A stretch of DNA of 6,587 nt, taken from positions 1-6,587 of the forward strand of contig CAJYRH010000092.1 of NCBI GenBank assembly GCA_913776795.1, in the 5' to 3' direction. Within the stretch, counting starts at the first letter, position 1, and every line of letters begins with the position of its first letter. Made by a program: the position numbers and the translations under genes. The notes under the pieces were generated by a model. It did no database searches and was not told where the DNA came from. It saw nothing but the letters and a program-made list of their open reading frames with translations. Positions 1-6,442 of the stretch are shown here, piece after piece. Origin of the DNA: an uncultured Pseudorhodoferax sp. Lineage in GTDB: Bacteria > Pseudomonadota > Gammaproteobacteria > Burkholderiales > Burkholderiaceae.

Positions 1-105
1 GTACCAGCGGCACAGCGCCGTGGCGACCCAGCTCTTGCCCGCCCCGCTGGTCGTGCCCAGCACCATGACGCAACGCGCCAACCCCTTCGTCTGCCTGCTT
101 TGCAT
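1..105 (-). CDS. cobQ: Cobyric acid synthase, N-terminal fragment (runs off left edge)
   Basis: Only the first 35 codons are present. The translation contains VMVLGTTSGAGKS followed by WVATALCRWY, a P-loop of the GTxSxxGKS kind used by the dethiobiotin synthetase-like domain that opens cobyric acid synthase. The sequence reads closely like CobQ N-termini of Burkholderiales. CobQ is a cytosolic enzyme of cobalamin synthesis; it uses ATP and glutamine to amidate four side-chain carboxylates of (adenosyl)cobyrinic acid a,c-diamide. I chose the ATG at 105 over the ATG at 66 because the later one would remove the hydrophobic strand that leads into the P-loop. No clear Shine-Dalgarno precedes it, and no cobalamin riboswitch could fit in the 59 bases separating it from the divergent gene at 165. 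CobB or another DTBS-like amidotransferase is the main alternative. The glutaminase half, which would settle it, is outside the window. Confidence 0.8.
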   Translation of the reverse strand, partial: MQSRQTKGLARCVMVLGTTSGAGKSWVATALCRWY

Positions 106-148
106 GCGAGGATTCTCGCGTCCGCCGCGCCCCGGGCCTGCGCCCGCT

Positions 149-155
149 CCACAAT
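149..155 (+). promoter_or_regulatory. Possible -10 element (CCACAAT) before the Pat-like gene
   Basis: CCACAAT lies 9 bases before the ATG at 165, and the same heptamer occurs before panE at 5238-5244. CACAAT matches the sigma-70 -10 consensus at four of six positions. No convincing -35 is seen 16-18 bases upstream. If it is a -10 box, transcription would start about 3 bases before the ATG, giving an almost leaderless message, which fits the absence of a Shine-Dalgarno. This is inference from two copies only. Confidence 0.25.
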
Positions 156-164
156 CCAGCCACC

Positions 165-2855
165 ATGGACCAGCACTACCTGACTTCGCTCTTCGCACCG
201 CAGGCCATCGTCGTGCTGGCCGGCGACGCGGACCAGCCCGCCATGCTGACCCCGCAGGCGCGCCAGCTGCACGCTGCGCTGCGCGCGCAGCGCTTCCAGG
301 GCACGCTGACGTTCCTGGACGTGCACACCAGCGGCACGCTCGCCGACCTGGCCCAGGCGCGCGCCGACCTGGCCATCGTCGCATTGCCGCCCGCAGACAT
401 CGCCCAGGCACTCGAACTGGTCGGCCGCATCGCCTGCCGCGCCGCACTGGTGCTGGGCAGCGGCATCGACGCCGCGCTGGCTGCGGAACTGCACCGCATC
501 GCTGCGCGCGAGGACATCCACCTGATGGGGCCCAACGGCCTGGGCCTGCAGCGCCCTGCGCTGGGCCTGAATGCCTCGGCCCTTGGCGCGCTGGCCACGC
601 CCGGGCCGTTGGGACTGGTCGCGCAATCGGGCGCGCTGACGGCCGCCATGCTGGATTGGGCGCGCAGCAATGCCGTGGGCTTCTCCTCGGTCGTGGCGCT
701 GGGGCCCAACCCGGGCGTGGACATAGCGCAGGCGCTGGACTTCATGGCCCACGACCGGGCCACGCACAGCATCATCCTGTACCTGGAGGGCATCCACTGC
801 GCACGGCGCTTCATGAGCGCGCTGCGCTCGGCCGCCAACGCCAAGCCGGTGCTGGTGCTCAAGGCCGGCCGGCGCCCCGCCGGCAATGCGGCCGCGCAGA
901 CGCACAGCGGTGCCATCGTCGGCGCGGACGATGTGTTCGATGCCGCCCTGCGCCGCGCCGGGGCCGTGCGCGTGCGCTCCTTCGTCGAGCTGTTCTCGGC
1001 TGCCAAATGCCTGGCGTCGCGCTACCGGCCGGTGGGCCGGCGGCTGGCGGTCGTCACCAACGGCGGCGGCCCGGGCGTGCTGGCGGCCGACTGGGCCAAC
1101 GAGATCGGACTGGAACTGGGCCGGCTCTCCGAGGCCACGGTGGCCGCATTGCAGCCACTTTTGCCGCCGCAGGCATCGCTGGCCGAACTCGTCGACCTGT
1201 CCGAGGACGCCGACGCCGCGCAGTACCGCGCGGCAGTCGAAGCGGCGGCGCGCGACCGCCAGGTCGATGGCGTGCTGGCGATCCACTCGGCCAAGCCAGG
1301 GGGCGCGGCCGACGACGTGGCGCAGGCGCTGGCGGCCGCCAAGGCCGGCATGGCCAAGCCGTTGCTGGCCTGCTGGATGGGCGATGCCTCGGTGGGCGCG
1401 GCGCGCCAGGTGCTCAACGCCGCGGCGATACCGAACTTCCGCACACCGGAAGCTGCGGTAGGGGCCTTCGGCAACATCGCCGCCTTCTACCAGAACCAGC
1501 AGCTGCTGCAGCAGACGCCGGCTCCCTTGTCTACGCTGTCCAAGCCCGACATCGAAACCGCGCGCCTGGTCATCGAAAGCGTGCTGGCCGAGCGGCGCAA
1601 GGTGCTCACGGAACTGGAGAGCAAGACGCTGCTGTCGGCCTTCCACATCCCCGTCACGCAGACCCTGCTCGCGCGCAGCGCGACCGAGGCCATGATGATC
1701 GCCACGCAGCTGGGCTTTCCGGTGGCGCTCAAGATCGATTCGCCCGACATCGCGCACAAGAGCGACGTGCAGGGCGTGGCGCTCAACATCATGAGCGGGG
1801 CGGCAGTGCGCGACAGCTACCAGGACATGGTCGAGCGCGTGGCGCGGCTGCAGCCTGGCGCGCGCATCCACGGTGTGACGGTTCAGAAGATGGCACGCGC
1901 CCAGCGCGGCCGCGAGATCTGCATCGGCATGGTCACGGACGACCCGTTCGGCCCGGTCATCGTGTTCGGCGCGGGCGGCACCATGATCGAGCTGATCCGC
2001 GACCGCGCGATGGAGCTGCCGCCGCTGAACCGCTTCCTCGCACGCCGGCTGATCGAGCGGGCACGCGTCGCCGAGACGCTGGCCGAATGGCGCGGCGCCG
2101 CGCCGGCGGACATGGAGGCACTCGAGCGCGTGCTGCTGCGCGTGTCGGACATGGTGTGCGAGTTGCCCCAGTTGCGCGAGATGGACATCAACCCGCTCAT
2201 CGTCGACGAGGACGGCGTGGTGGCCGTGGACGCACGCATCGTGGTGGACCATGCGCCGCAGAGCCTGGGCACGGCCGGCGGCACCTACAACCACCTGGCG
2301 ATCCTGCCCTACCCGGCGCGCTACGAGCAGGTGCTGCCGCTGCGCGGCGGCGGCGAGTACACGGTCCGCCCGATCCACCCGGGCGACGCGCAGATGCTGC
2401 AAACCTTCGTGCAGGCGTTGTCGCCGGAGAGCCGCTACTTCCGCTACGTGTCGTCGATGACGCAGCTGCCGCCCGGCATGCTGGCGCGGTTCGCGCTGAT
2501 CGACTACGACCGCGAGATGGCGCTGGTCGCCGTGCTCAAGCAGCGCAGCGCGGCCACCGACGGCTCCATCGTGGAAACCGAGCGCGTCATCGGCGTGTCG
2601 CGCTACGTGACCAACCCAGACCAGACGACCTGCGAGTTTTCGCTCGTCGTGGCGGACGACCTGGCTGGCCGGGGCATCGGCTCGCGGCTCATGGACGCGA
2701 TCATGCAGGTGGCGCGCGACAAGGGCCTGTCGGAGATCCAGGGGCTGGTGCTCTCGGTCAACCCCAACATGCTCAAGCTCATGCGCTCGCTGGGGTTTTC
2801 GGTCAAGCCATTTGCGCAAGACCCGGACTTCCGGCTTGTAACGCACGCGCTCTAG
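165..2855 (+). CDS. Pat-like fusion: ADP-forming acyl-CoA synthetase-like module plus GNAT acetyltransferase
   Basis: An 896-residue cytosolic protein with the domain order of Pat/PatZ/AcsD. Residues ~8-135 are a CoA-binding Rossmann domain (MGPNG at 121-125). Two succinyl-CoA ligase-like domains follow at ~145-285 (VAQSG at 152-156) and ~295-445. An ATP-grasp domain covers ~464-700, with HKSD at 531-534, a glycine-rich FGAGGT at 601-606 and INPLIV near 675. A GNAT domain runs from ~731 to ~885, with acetyl-CoA loop GRGIG at 835-839 and a Glu at 824 in the preceding strand that may be the catalytic base. Family members acetylate lysines, classically AMP-forming acetyl-CoA synthetase, using acetyl-CoA. 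Unusually, His247 (QTHSGA) aligns with the phosphorylated His of active ADP-forming synthetases, and His531 with the second His of the beta part, so ligase activity is possible. The ATG at 165 is the first suitable start after the divergent cobQ; no Shine-Dalgarno is seen. The synthetase/GNAT architecture is secure, the substrate is not. Confidence 0.93.
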   Translation: MDQHYLTSLFAPQAIVVLAGDADQPAMLTPQARQLHAALRAQRFQGTLTFLDVHTSGTLADLAQARADLAIVALPPADIAQALELVGRIACRAALVLGSGIDAALAAELHRIAAREDIHLMGPNGLGLQRPALGLNASALGALATPGPLGLVAQSGALTAAMLDWARSNAVGFSSVVALGPNPGVDIAQALDFMAHDRATHSIILYLEGIHCARRFMSALRSAANAKPVLVLKAGRRPAGNAAAQTHSGAIVGADDVFDAALRRAGAVRVRSFVELFSAAKCLASRYRPVGRRLAVVTNGGGPGVLAADWANEIGLELGRLSEATVAALQPLLPPQASLAELVDLSEDADAAQYRAAVEAAARDRQVDGVLAIHSAKPGGAADDVAQALAAAKAGMAKPLLACWMGDASVGAARQVLNAAAIPNFRTPEAAVGAFGNIAAFYQNQQLLQQTPAPLSTLSKPDIETARLVIESVLAERRKVLTELESKTLLSAFHIPVTQTLLARSATEAMMIATQLGFPVALKIDSPDIAHKSDVQGVALNIMSGAAVRDSYQDMVERVARLQPGARIHGVTVQKMARAQRGREICIGMVTDDPFGPVIVFGAGGTMIELIRDRAMELPPLNRFLARRLIERARVAETLAEWRGAAPADMEALERVLLRVSDMVCELPQLREMDINPLIVDEDGVVAVDARIVVDHAPQSLGTAGGTYNHLAILPYPARYEQVLPLRGGGEYTVRPIHPGDAQMLQTFVQALSPESRYFRYVSSMTQLPPGMLARFALIDYDREMALVAVLKQRSAATDGSIVETERVIGVSRYVTNPDQTTCEFSLVVADDLAGRGIGSRLMDAIMQVARDKGLSEIQGLVLSVNPNMLKLMRSLGFSVKPFAQDPDFRLVTHAL

Positions 2856-2905
2856 CCGGGCAGCCCACCAGGCCGGTCACCCCACGCCCCAGCAGTCCCA
2901 CACCG

Positions 2906-4516
2906 ATGCGCCTGTTTCCAGCCCTGTCCGCCACACCTGCGCAGGCCATGGCCGCGCGCTGGCTGCTGTGGCTCGCCTGCAGCCTGCTGGCCGGCTGCGC
3001 CGGCCTGCCGCCGGACCTGGCGGGACCGCCGTCGCAGGCCTTGCCCGCCAGGGCAGACGCACCGCTCACGCGCACCGCTCGCGCCCACCAGCCCGATGCC
3101 GAACTGAGCGGTTTTCGCCTCATCCCAAGCGGCGAGTTCGGGCTGGACGCCAGGCTGGCGTTGATCGCACAGGCCCGCCACACGCTGGACGTGCAGTACT
3201 ACCACCTGGAGACCGACGCCACCGGCCTGTTCTTCCTGCGCGCCCTGCGCGATGCGGCCCGGCGTGGCGTGCGCGTGCGCGTGCTGCTGGACGACCTGTA
3301 CACCGGCGGCGATGGTGCGCTGCTGGACGCGCTCGCGGCCACGCCGAACCTGGAGCTGCGGCTGTACAACCCGATTCCCGTGCGCAGCGCCAGGGTGGCG
3401 CTGCGTTTTGCCGCATCGCTGTGGCAGTTCGACCGGTTGCAGCGGCGCATGCACAACAAGCTGCTGGTGGCCGACGGCGCGCTGGCCGTGGCGGGCGGGC
3501 GCAATATCGGCGGGCGCTACTTCTTCCAGACCGCGGGCGAGAACTTCCTCGACCTGGACGTGCTGGTGGCCGGCGCACTGCTGCCGCGTCTGGGCGAATT
3601 GTTCGACCGCTACTGGAACAGCCCGCATGTGGTGCCGCTGGCGCGGCTAGTGCCCTCCGACGGTGACGCACCCGAGCGCCAGGCACGCTTCGAGGCATGG
3701 ACCGACGCCGCCCGCGCGCCCGCGCCGCGCCCCGCACCACCCAACGACATGCTGGGCTACGCACCCGTGTCGCAGGAACTGCAGGCCGGCCGGCTGAGCC
3801 TGGTCTGGGCCACGGCGCAGGCCCATGCCGACACGCCCGAGCGCGCCATCGGCTACCAGGCGCAGTACGGCGGCGTGCCGCTGCAGGACGTGGACAGCGT
3901 GCGCTACAACCTCGTGGAGAGCATCCGCCGCGCGCGCACCAGCGTCCTGCTGTGCTCACCTTACCTGGTACCCGGGCCGCACGGCCTGCAGGTGCTGCGC
4001 GAGGCCCGCGCCCGTGGCGCGACCGTGCAGCTCATCACCAACTCGCTGGCCGCCAGCGACGAGCCCTTCGTGCACACGGCCTACCGGCGCTACCGGGCCC
4101 AGCTGGTGGCGCTGGGCGTGGAGGTCGACGAAGTCAGCAGCCGGCGCATGGCCGGCAGCCCGCGGCTGCCGCTGTTCGGCGCGGCCGTGGGGCGCCTGCA
4201 CACCAAGACCGCCGTGCTGGACGGCGAGCTGCTGTTCGTCGGCTCGCTCAACTTCGACCCACGCTCGGAACTGCACAACACCGAGATCGGCCTGTTCATC
4301 CGCAGCCGCCAACTGGCCGGCCAGATGCTGCGACTGGCCGCGGTACTGCGCGAGCAGGGCGTCTGGCGCGTACAGGCCGGTGCCGATGGCGCGCTCCAAT
4401 GGCATGGCGAGGACAACGACGTACCCACCGTGCTGCACAGCGAACCCGACGCCGGCTGGTGGGACCGCCTGCTGCTGGAACTGGTGGCGCCCTTCACGCC
4501 GGAGCATCTGCTCTAG
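2906..4516 (+). CDS. Phospholipase D superfamily lipoprotein, cardiolipin synthase C-like
   Basis: A 536-residue protein with two HxKxxxxD motifs: HNKLLVAD at 183-190, followed by GGRN, and HTKTAVLD at 432-439, followed by GSLNFDPRS. Paired HKD motifs form the single active site of phospholipase D enzymes, which work through a phosphohistidine intermediate. In bacterial envelope homologues such as ClsC (YmdC) the reaction transfers phosphatidyl groups between phospholipids to make cardiolipin. The N-terminus is a lipoprotein signal with lipobox LLAGC (Cys31). Residue +2 is Ala rather than Asp, so an outer-membrane, periplasm-facing location is likely. The ATG at 2948 (MAARWLLWL) would give a shorter, equally good signal peptide (Cys17, 522 residues); neither start has a Shine-Dalgarno. 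The gene follows the Pat-like gene by 50 bases on the same strand without a recognisable terminator, so readthrough is plausible. Its stop abuts that of the convergent YceI gene. A hydrolytic phospholipase role is the alternative. Confidence 0.9.
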   Translation: MRLFPALSATPAQAMAARWLLWLACSLLAGCAGLPPDLAGPPSQALPARADAPLTRTARAHQPDAELSGFRLIPSGEFGLDARLALIAQARHTLDVQYYHLETDATGLFFLRALRDAARRGVRVRVLLDDLYTGGDGALLDALAATPNLELRLYNPIPVRSARVALRFAASLWQFDRLQRRMHNKLLVADGALAVAGGRNIGGRYFFQTAGENFLDLDVLVAGALLPRLGELFDRYWNSPHVVPLARLVPSDGDAPERQARFEAWTDAARAPAPRPAPPNDMLGYAPVSQELQAGRLSLVWATAQAHADTPERAIGYQAQYGGVPLQDVDSVRYNLVESIRRARTSVLLCSPYLVPGPHGLQVLREARARGATVQLITNSLAASDEPFVHTAYRRYRAQLVALGVEVDEVSSRRMAGSPRLPLFGAAVGRLHTKTAVLDGELLFVGSLNFDPRSELHNTEIGLFIRSRQLAGQMLRLAAVLREQGVWRVQAGADGALQWHGEDNDVPTVLHSEPDAGWWDRLLLELVAPFTPEHLL

Positions 4517-4520
4517 CTAG
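4513..4520. other. Palindrome CTAGCTAG carrying both convergent stop codons
   Basis: The TAG of the phospholipase D gene (4514-4516) and the TAG of the YceI gene (4517-4519, minus strand) touch with no base between them. Together they form the palindrome CTAGCTAG. No stem followed by a T-run is visible on either strand here, so each transcript probably extends antisense into the other gene, or ends by a Rho-type mechanism. Confidence 0.85.
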
Positions 4521-5200
4521 CGCGGCGCCGATCCGGGTAGCAGCACCGCCTCCACCTGCACCAGCAGCCGCACGCGGTCCTCGAATCCGAACTGCAGGCC
4601 CCAGGTGATGCCCCACTGGCTGCGCAGGATCTCGCCTTCGAAATCGCCGCCGCAGACCTGGCGCCCGTGCAGCGGGCTCACATAGCAGTTGAAGCGCACG
4701 GCGCGCAGGTCCACCGGGTGCGTCTGTCCCAGCAAGGTGAGCCGACCCTGCAGCGCACGCACGCTGCCCTCCTCGATGCGCACGGCCTCGGCCTGGTAGC
4801 GCCCGGCCGGGAAATCGGCGACGTTCAGGAAGTCGCTGCTCTGCACATGGCGGTTGAGCAGGTCCACGCCGGTGTTGATGCTGGCCATGTCGATGGTCAC
4901 GTCCACGCGCGCCAGCTGGCCGGCGGCGTCGATCTGCACCTGGCCGTCGCGGGTGCTGAAACGGCCGCGGTTCGTGCTGGTGCCGTAGTGGCCCATCTCG
5001 TACAGCACGAACGTGTGGGTCGGATCCACCACGTAGCGTGCACCTGGCTGGGGCGGACCGGCAGGCCTGGCGGCCATCTCGGGGGCCGCACCGCCCGCCG
5101 CAGGCTGCGCGTGGGCGAAGCCGGACAGCGCCAGCGCCGCAGCAAGGCACCAGGCGGCCGGCCGCAGCTGCAGGAATGGGAAGAGGCAGGCGTTTGGCAT
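4517..5200 (-). CDS. YceI-family periplasmic lipid-binding-like protein
   Basis: A 227-residue exported protein. Residues 1-31 form a Sec signal peptide with a hydrophobic core near 15-28 and cleavage after AHA (31/32). A Pro/Ala/Gly-rich linker (33-54) leads to a YceI beta-barrel domain at ~55-222. Family features seen are YVVDPTHTFVLYEMGHYG near 56-73, VDVTIDMASINTG at 99-111, and SSDFLNVADFP at 121-131. The family has a lipocalin-like fold; structurally studied members bind a polyisoprenoid chain, but the physiological role is generally unclear. Cys172 and Cys183 flank a short loop and could form a disulfide in the periplasm. I chose the ATG at 5200 because it places the signal peptide at the very N-terminus. 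The in-frame ATG at 5269 would add 23 non-signal-like residues and leave only 8 bases before the divergent panE. No Shine-Dalgarno is visible. The 3' end meets the convergent phospholipase gene. Family assignment is firm; the ligand is unknown. Confidence 0.92.
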   Translation of the reverse strand: MPNACLFPFLQLRPAAWCLAAALALSGFAHAQPAAGGAAPEMAARPAGPPQPGARYVVDPTHTFVLYEMGHYGTSTNRGRFSTRDGQVQIDAAGQLARVDVTIDMASINTGVDLLNRHVQSSDFLNVADFPAGRYQAEAVRIEEGSVRALQGRLTLLGQTHPVDLRAVRFNCYVSPLHGRQVCGGDFEGEILRSQWGITWGLQFGFEDRVRLLVQVEAVLLPGSAPR

Positions 5201-5237
5201 GGCGCAGTGTAGAGGCGCGCACGGGTCGTGCAGGCCG

Positions 5238-5244
5238 CCACAAT
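5238..5244 (+). promoter_or_regulatory. Possible -10 element (CCACAAT) before panE
   Basis: This second copy of CCACAAT sits inside the 77-base divergent region (5201-5277) between the YceI gene and panE, 33 bases before the panE ATG. No good -35 hexamer accompanies it. The shared heptamer, here and before the Pat-like gene, is the main support; the promoter call is inference. On the other strand, TACACT (complement of 5206-5211) lies 5 bases before the YceI ATG and could be a -10 for a leaderless transcript, but it too lacks a -35. Confidence 0.25.
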
Positions 5245-5277
5245 GCTGCGCGTCGCAACGCTCCAACACCGCCCGCC

Positions 5278-6204
5278 ATGTCCCAGCCCGCTCCGCTCCC
5301 TTCCTGCCTGAAAGTCGCCGTCGTCGGCGCAGGCGCCGTCGGCTGCTACTACGGCGGGATGCTCGCCCGCGCGGGCCATGCGGTCACGCTGATCGGCCGC
5401 CCGCAGCATGTGCAGGTCTTCCAGGCACAGGGGCTGCGCATGCAGACACTGGCCTTCGACGAGCAGGTGCGCGTACGGGCGAGCACCGACCCGGCCGCAG
5501 CGTCCGACGCGGACCTGGTGCTCTTCAGCGTCAAGTCGCCCGACACGGAAACCACCGGCCACCAACTGCGTGCGCACCTTGGCTCGCAGGCACTGGTGCT
5601 GACGCTGCAGAACGGCGTAGACAACGCCGAGCGTCTGCGCACCGTGCTGGCGCAGGAGGTGGCCGCCGCCGTCGTCTACGTTGCCACCGAGATGGCCGGC
5701 CCCGGCCACATGCGCCACCATGGACGGGGCGAGCTCGTGGTCGAGCCCGGCCCACGCAGCGAAGCGCTGGCGCACCTGCTGCGTGCGGCCGGCGTGCCGA
5801 CCGAGGTGTCGGCCAATGCCCGCGGCGCGCTGTGGGCCAAGCTGGTGCTCAACTGTGCCTACAACGCCCTGTCGGCCATTGCACAGCTGCCCTACGGCCG
5901 CCTGGTCCAGGGGGCGGGCGTACCACAGGTCATGGCCGACCTGGTGGCCGAGTGCCTGGCCGTCGCGGCCGCAGAAGGTGTGGACCTGCCCGCCGACATC
6001 CACGTGGCCGTGGAGCGCCTGGCCCAGAGCATGCCCACCCAGAGTTCCTCGACGGCGCAGGATCTCGCCCGCGGCAAGCCCACCGAGATCGATTACCTCA
6101 ATGGCCTGGTGGTGCGGCGGGGCGAAGCGCGGGGGATTGCGACGCCCGTCAACCGGGCCATGTGGGTGCTGGTCAGGCTGCTGGAAGGCGCTGCGCGCAC
6201 CTGA
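5278..6204 (+). CDS. panE: 2-dehydropantoate 2-reductase (ketopantoate reductase family)
   Basis: A 308-residue cytosolic protein, close to the ~300 residues usual for the family. It would reduce 2-dehydropantoate to (R)-pantoate with NADPH, in the pantothenate/CoA pathway. The N-terminal Rossmann domain has VAVVGAGAVG (GxGxxG at 17-22), SVKSPDT with Lys86, and LQNGVDN with Asn112. The C-terminal helical domain has WAKLVLNCAYN, in which Lys188, Asn192 and Asn196 match the catalytic Lys and its two Asn partners. Further on, SSTAQDLARGKPTEIDYLNG carries Glu270 and corresponds to the substrate-binding Ser/Glu segment of E. coli PanE. The ATG at 5278 gives MSQPAPLPSCLKVAVVGAG, a normal short lead into the first strand; there is no Shine-Dalgarno. 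It is divergent from the YceI gene with 77 bases between, and no other pantothenate gene is adjacent. Many genomes carry several ketopantoate reductase paralogues, some of unknown substrate, so the family is surer than the physiological role. Confidence 0.88.
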   Translation: MSQPAPLPSCLKVAVVGAGAVGCYYGGMLARAGHAVTLIGRPQHVQVFQAQGLRMQTLAFDEQVRVRASTDPAAASDADLVLFSVKSPDTETTGHQLRAHLGSQALVLTLQNGVDNAERLRTVLAQEVAAAVVYVATEMAGPGHMRHHGRGELVVEPGPRSEALAHLLRAAGVPTEVSANARGALWAKLVLNCAYNALSAIAQLPYGRLVQGAGVPQVMADLVAECLAVAAAEGVDLPADIHVAVERLAQSMPTQSSSTAQDLARGKPTEIDYLNGLVVRRGEARGIATPVNRAMWVLVRLLEGAART

Positions 6205-6235
6205 TCGCAGGTTCTGCGGTCCAGGCGGAATCGCC
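6205..6235 (+). other. Two small hairpins directly after panE
   Basis: CGCAG-GTT-CTGCG (6206-6218) starts two bases after the panE stop. It is followed by GGCG-GAAT-CGCC (6224-6235). Both stems are perfect and GC-rich, but neither is followed by a T-run, so they are not canonical intrinsic terminators. They may stabilise the panE 3' end or be chance pairing in GC-rich DNA. Confidence 0.35.
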
Positions 6236-6301
6236 GGCTCGCGCCGCACGTGCAGCTGACAGGCGGCAGATGACAGCGTGAACGCGCGCCTCGGCAAATA
6301 G

Positions 6302-6334
6302 GTGAATGAACGGATCCGTCGTCAATCCATTCAC
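6302..6334. repeat. Inverted repeat GTGAATG...CATTCAC enclosing palindrome ACGGATCCGT
   Basis: GTGAATG (6302-6308) and its exact reverse complement CATTCAC (6328-6334) flank a perfect 10-base palindrome, ACGGATCCGT (6310-6319). The element is centred about 120 bases upstream of the predicted sigma-54 transcription start, within the usual range of activator (enhancer) sites for sigma-54 promoters. The pairing is seen directly; the regulatory role is inference. Confidence 0.45.
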
Positions 6335-6365
6335 TGTCGACAATACTGACAACCGAGAAATTTCT
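6335..6365. repeat. Two short palindromes, TGTCGACA and AGAAATTTCT
   Basis: TGTCGACA (6335-6342) and AGAAATTTCT (6356-6365) are exact palindromes. With ACGGATCCGT (centre 6314.5) their centres (6338.5 and 6360.5) lie 24 and 22 bases apart, roughly two helical turns each, so all three would face a similar side of the DNA. This could be an array of regulator contacts, but short palindromes also arise by chance. Confidence 0.35.
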
Positions 6366-6391
6366 ATTCGCTTTTTATACAAAAAATACTG

Positions 6392-6412
6392 AACTCAAGT
6401 GAGTTTCTTTTT
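6392..6412 (+). terminator. Weak intrinsic terminator candidate between panE and the next gene
   Basis: AACTC (6392-6396) pairs with GAGTT (6401-6405) around the loop AAGT, followed by TCTTTTT and preceded by a run of six A (6381-6386). The shape is that of an intrinsic terminator, but the stem is short and mostly AT. It ends two bases before the sigma-54 promoter, so it could block readthrough from panE. As DNA, the same inverted repeat (AACTCA-AG-TGAGTT) could instead be an operator. Confidence 0.3.
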
Positions 6413-6413
6413 G

Positions 6414-6429
6414 TGGCATGCATGTTGCT
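6414..6429 (+). promoter_or_regulatory. Sigma-54 (RpoN) promoter for the gene at 6499
   Basis: TGGCATGCATGTTGCT matches the sigma-54 consensus TGGCAYRNNNNTTGCW at every specified base. The invariant GG (6415-6416) and GC (6427-6428) are separated by exactly 10 bases, as required for the -24/-12 elements. Taking the C of GC as -12 puts the transcription start near 6440, leaving a leader of about 59 bases before the ATG at 6499. The orientation is correct for that gene, and the promoter sits in a non-coding, AT-rich region. Such promoters need RpoN and an ATP-driven activator bound upstream, for which the palindromes at 6302-6365 are candidates. The match is seen in the sequence; use in the cell is inferred. 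Confidence 0.82.
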
Positions 6430-6442
6430 ATGGGTTTTACTT

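Noticed and set aside
106..164. Cobalamin riboswitch upstream of the cobQ fragment.
   Set aside because: Only 59 bases separate the divergent starts, too short for a cobalamin aptamer, and no B12-box-like sequence is seen.
176..1006. A 276-codon open frame antisense to the start of the Pat-like gene.
   Set aside because: Low-complexity Ala/Ser/Arg composition, no motifs, and it lies fully within a well-supported coding region on the other strand.
20..2905. An open frame continuous with the phospholipase D gene, extending its reading frame back to position 20 (1498 residues in all).
   Set aside because: The upstream part is an Arg/Ala/Gly-rich off-frame reading of the Pat-like gene, stop-free only because of high GC. 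The recognisable lipoprotein signal starts at 2906 or 2948.
4897..6297. A 466-codon open frame antisense to panE.
   Set aside because: It is rich in His, Gln, Gly and Arg with no family resemblance, and it runs opposite the clearly recognisable ketopantoate reductase. It is a GC-driven shadow.
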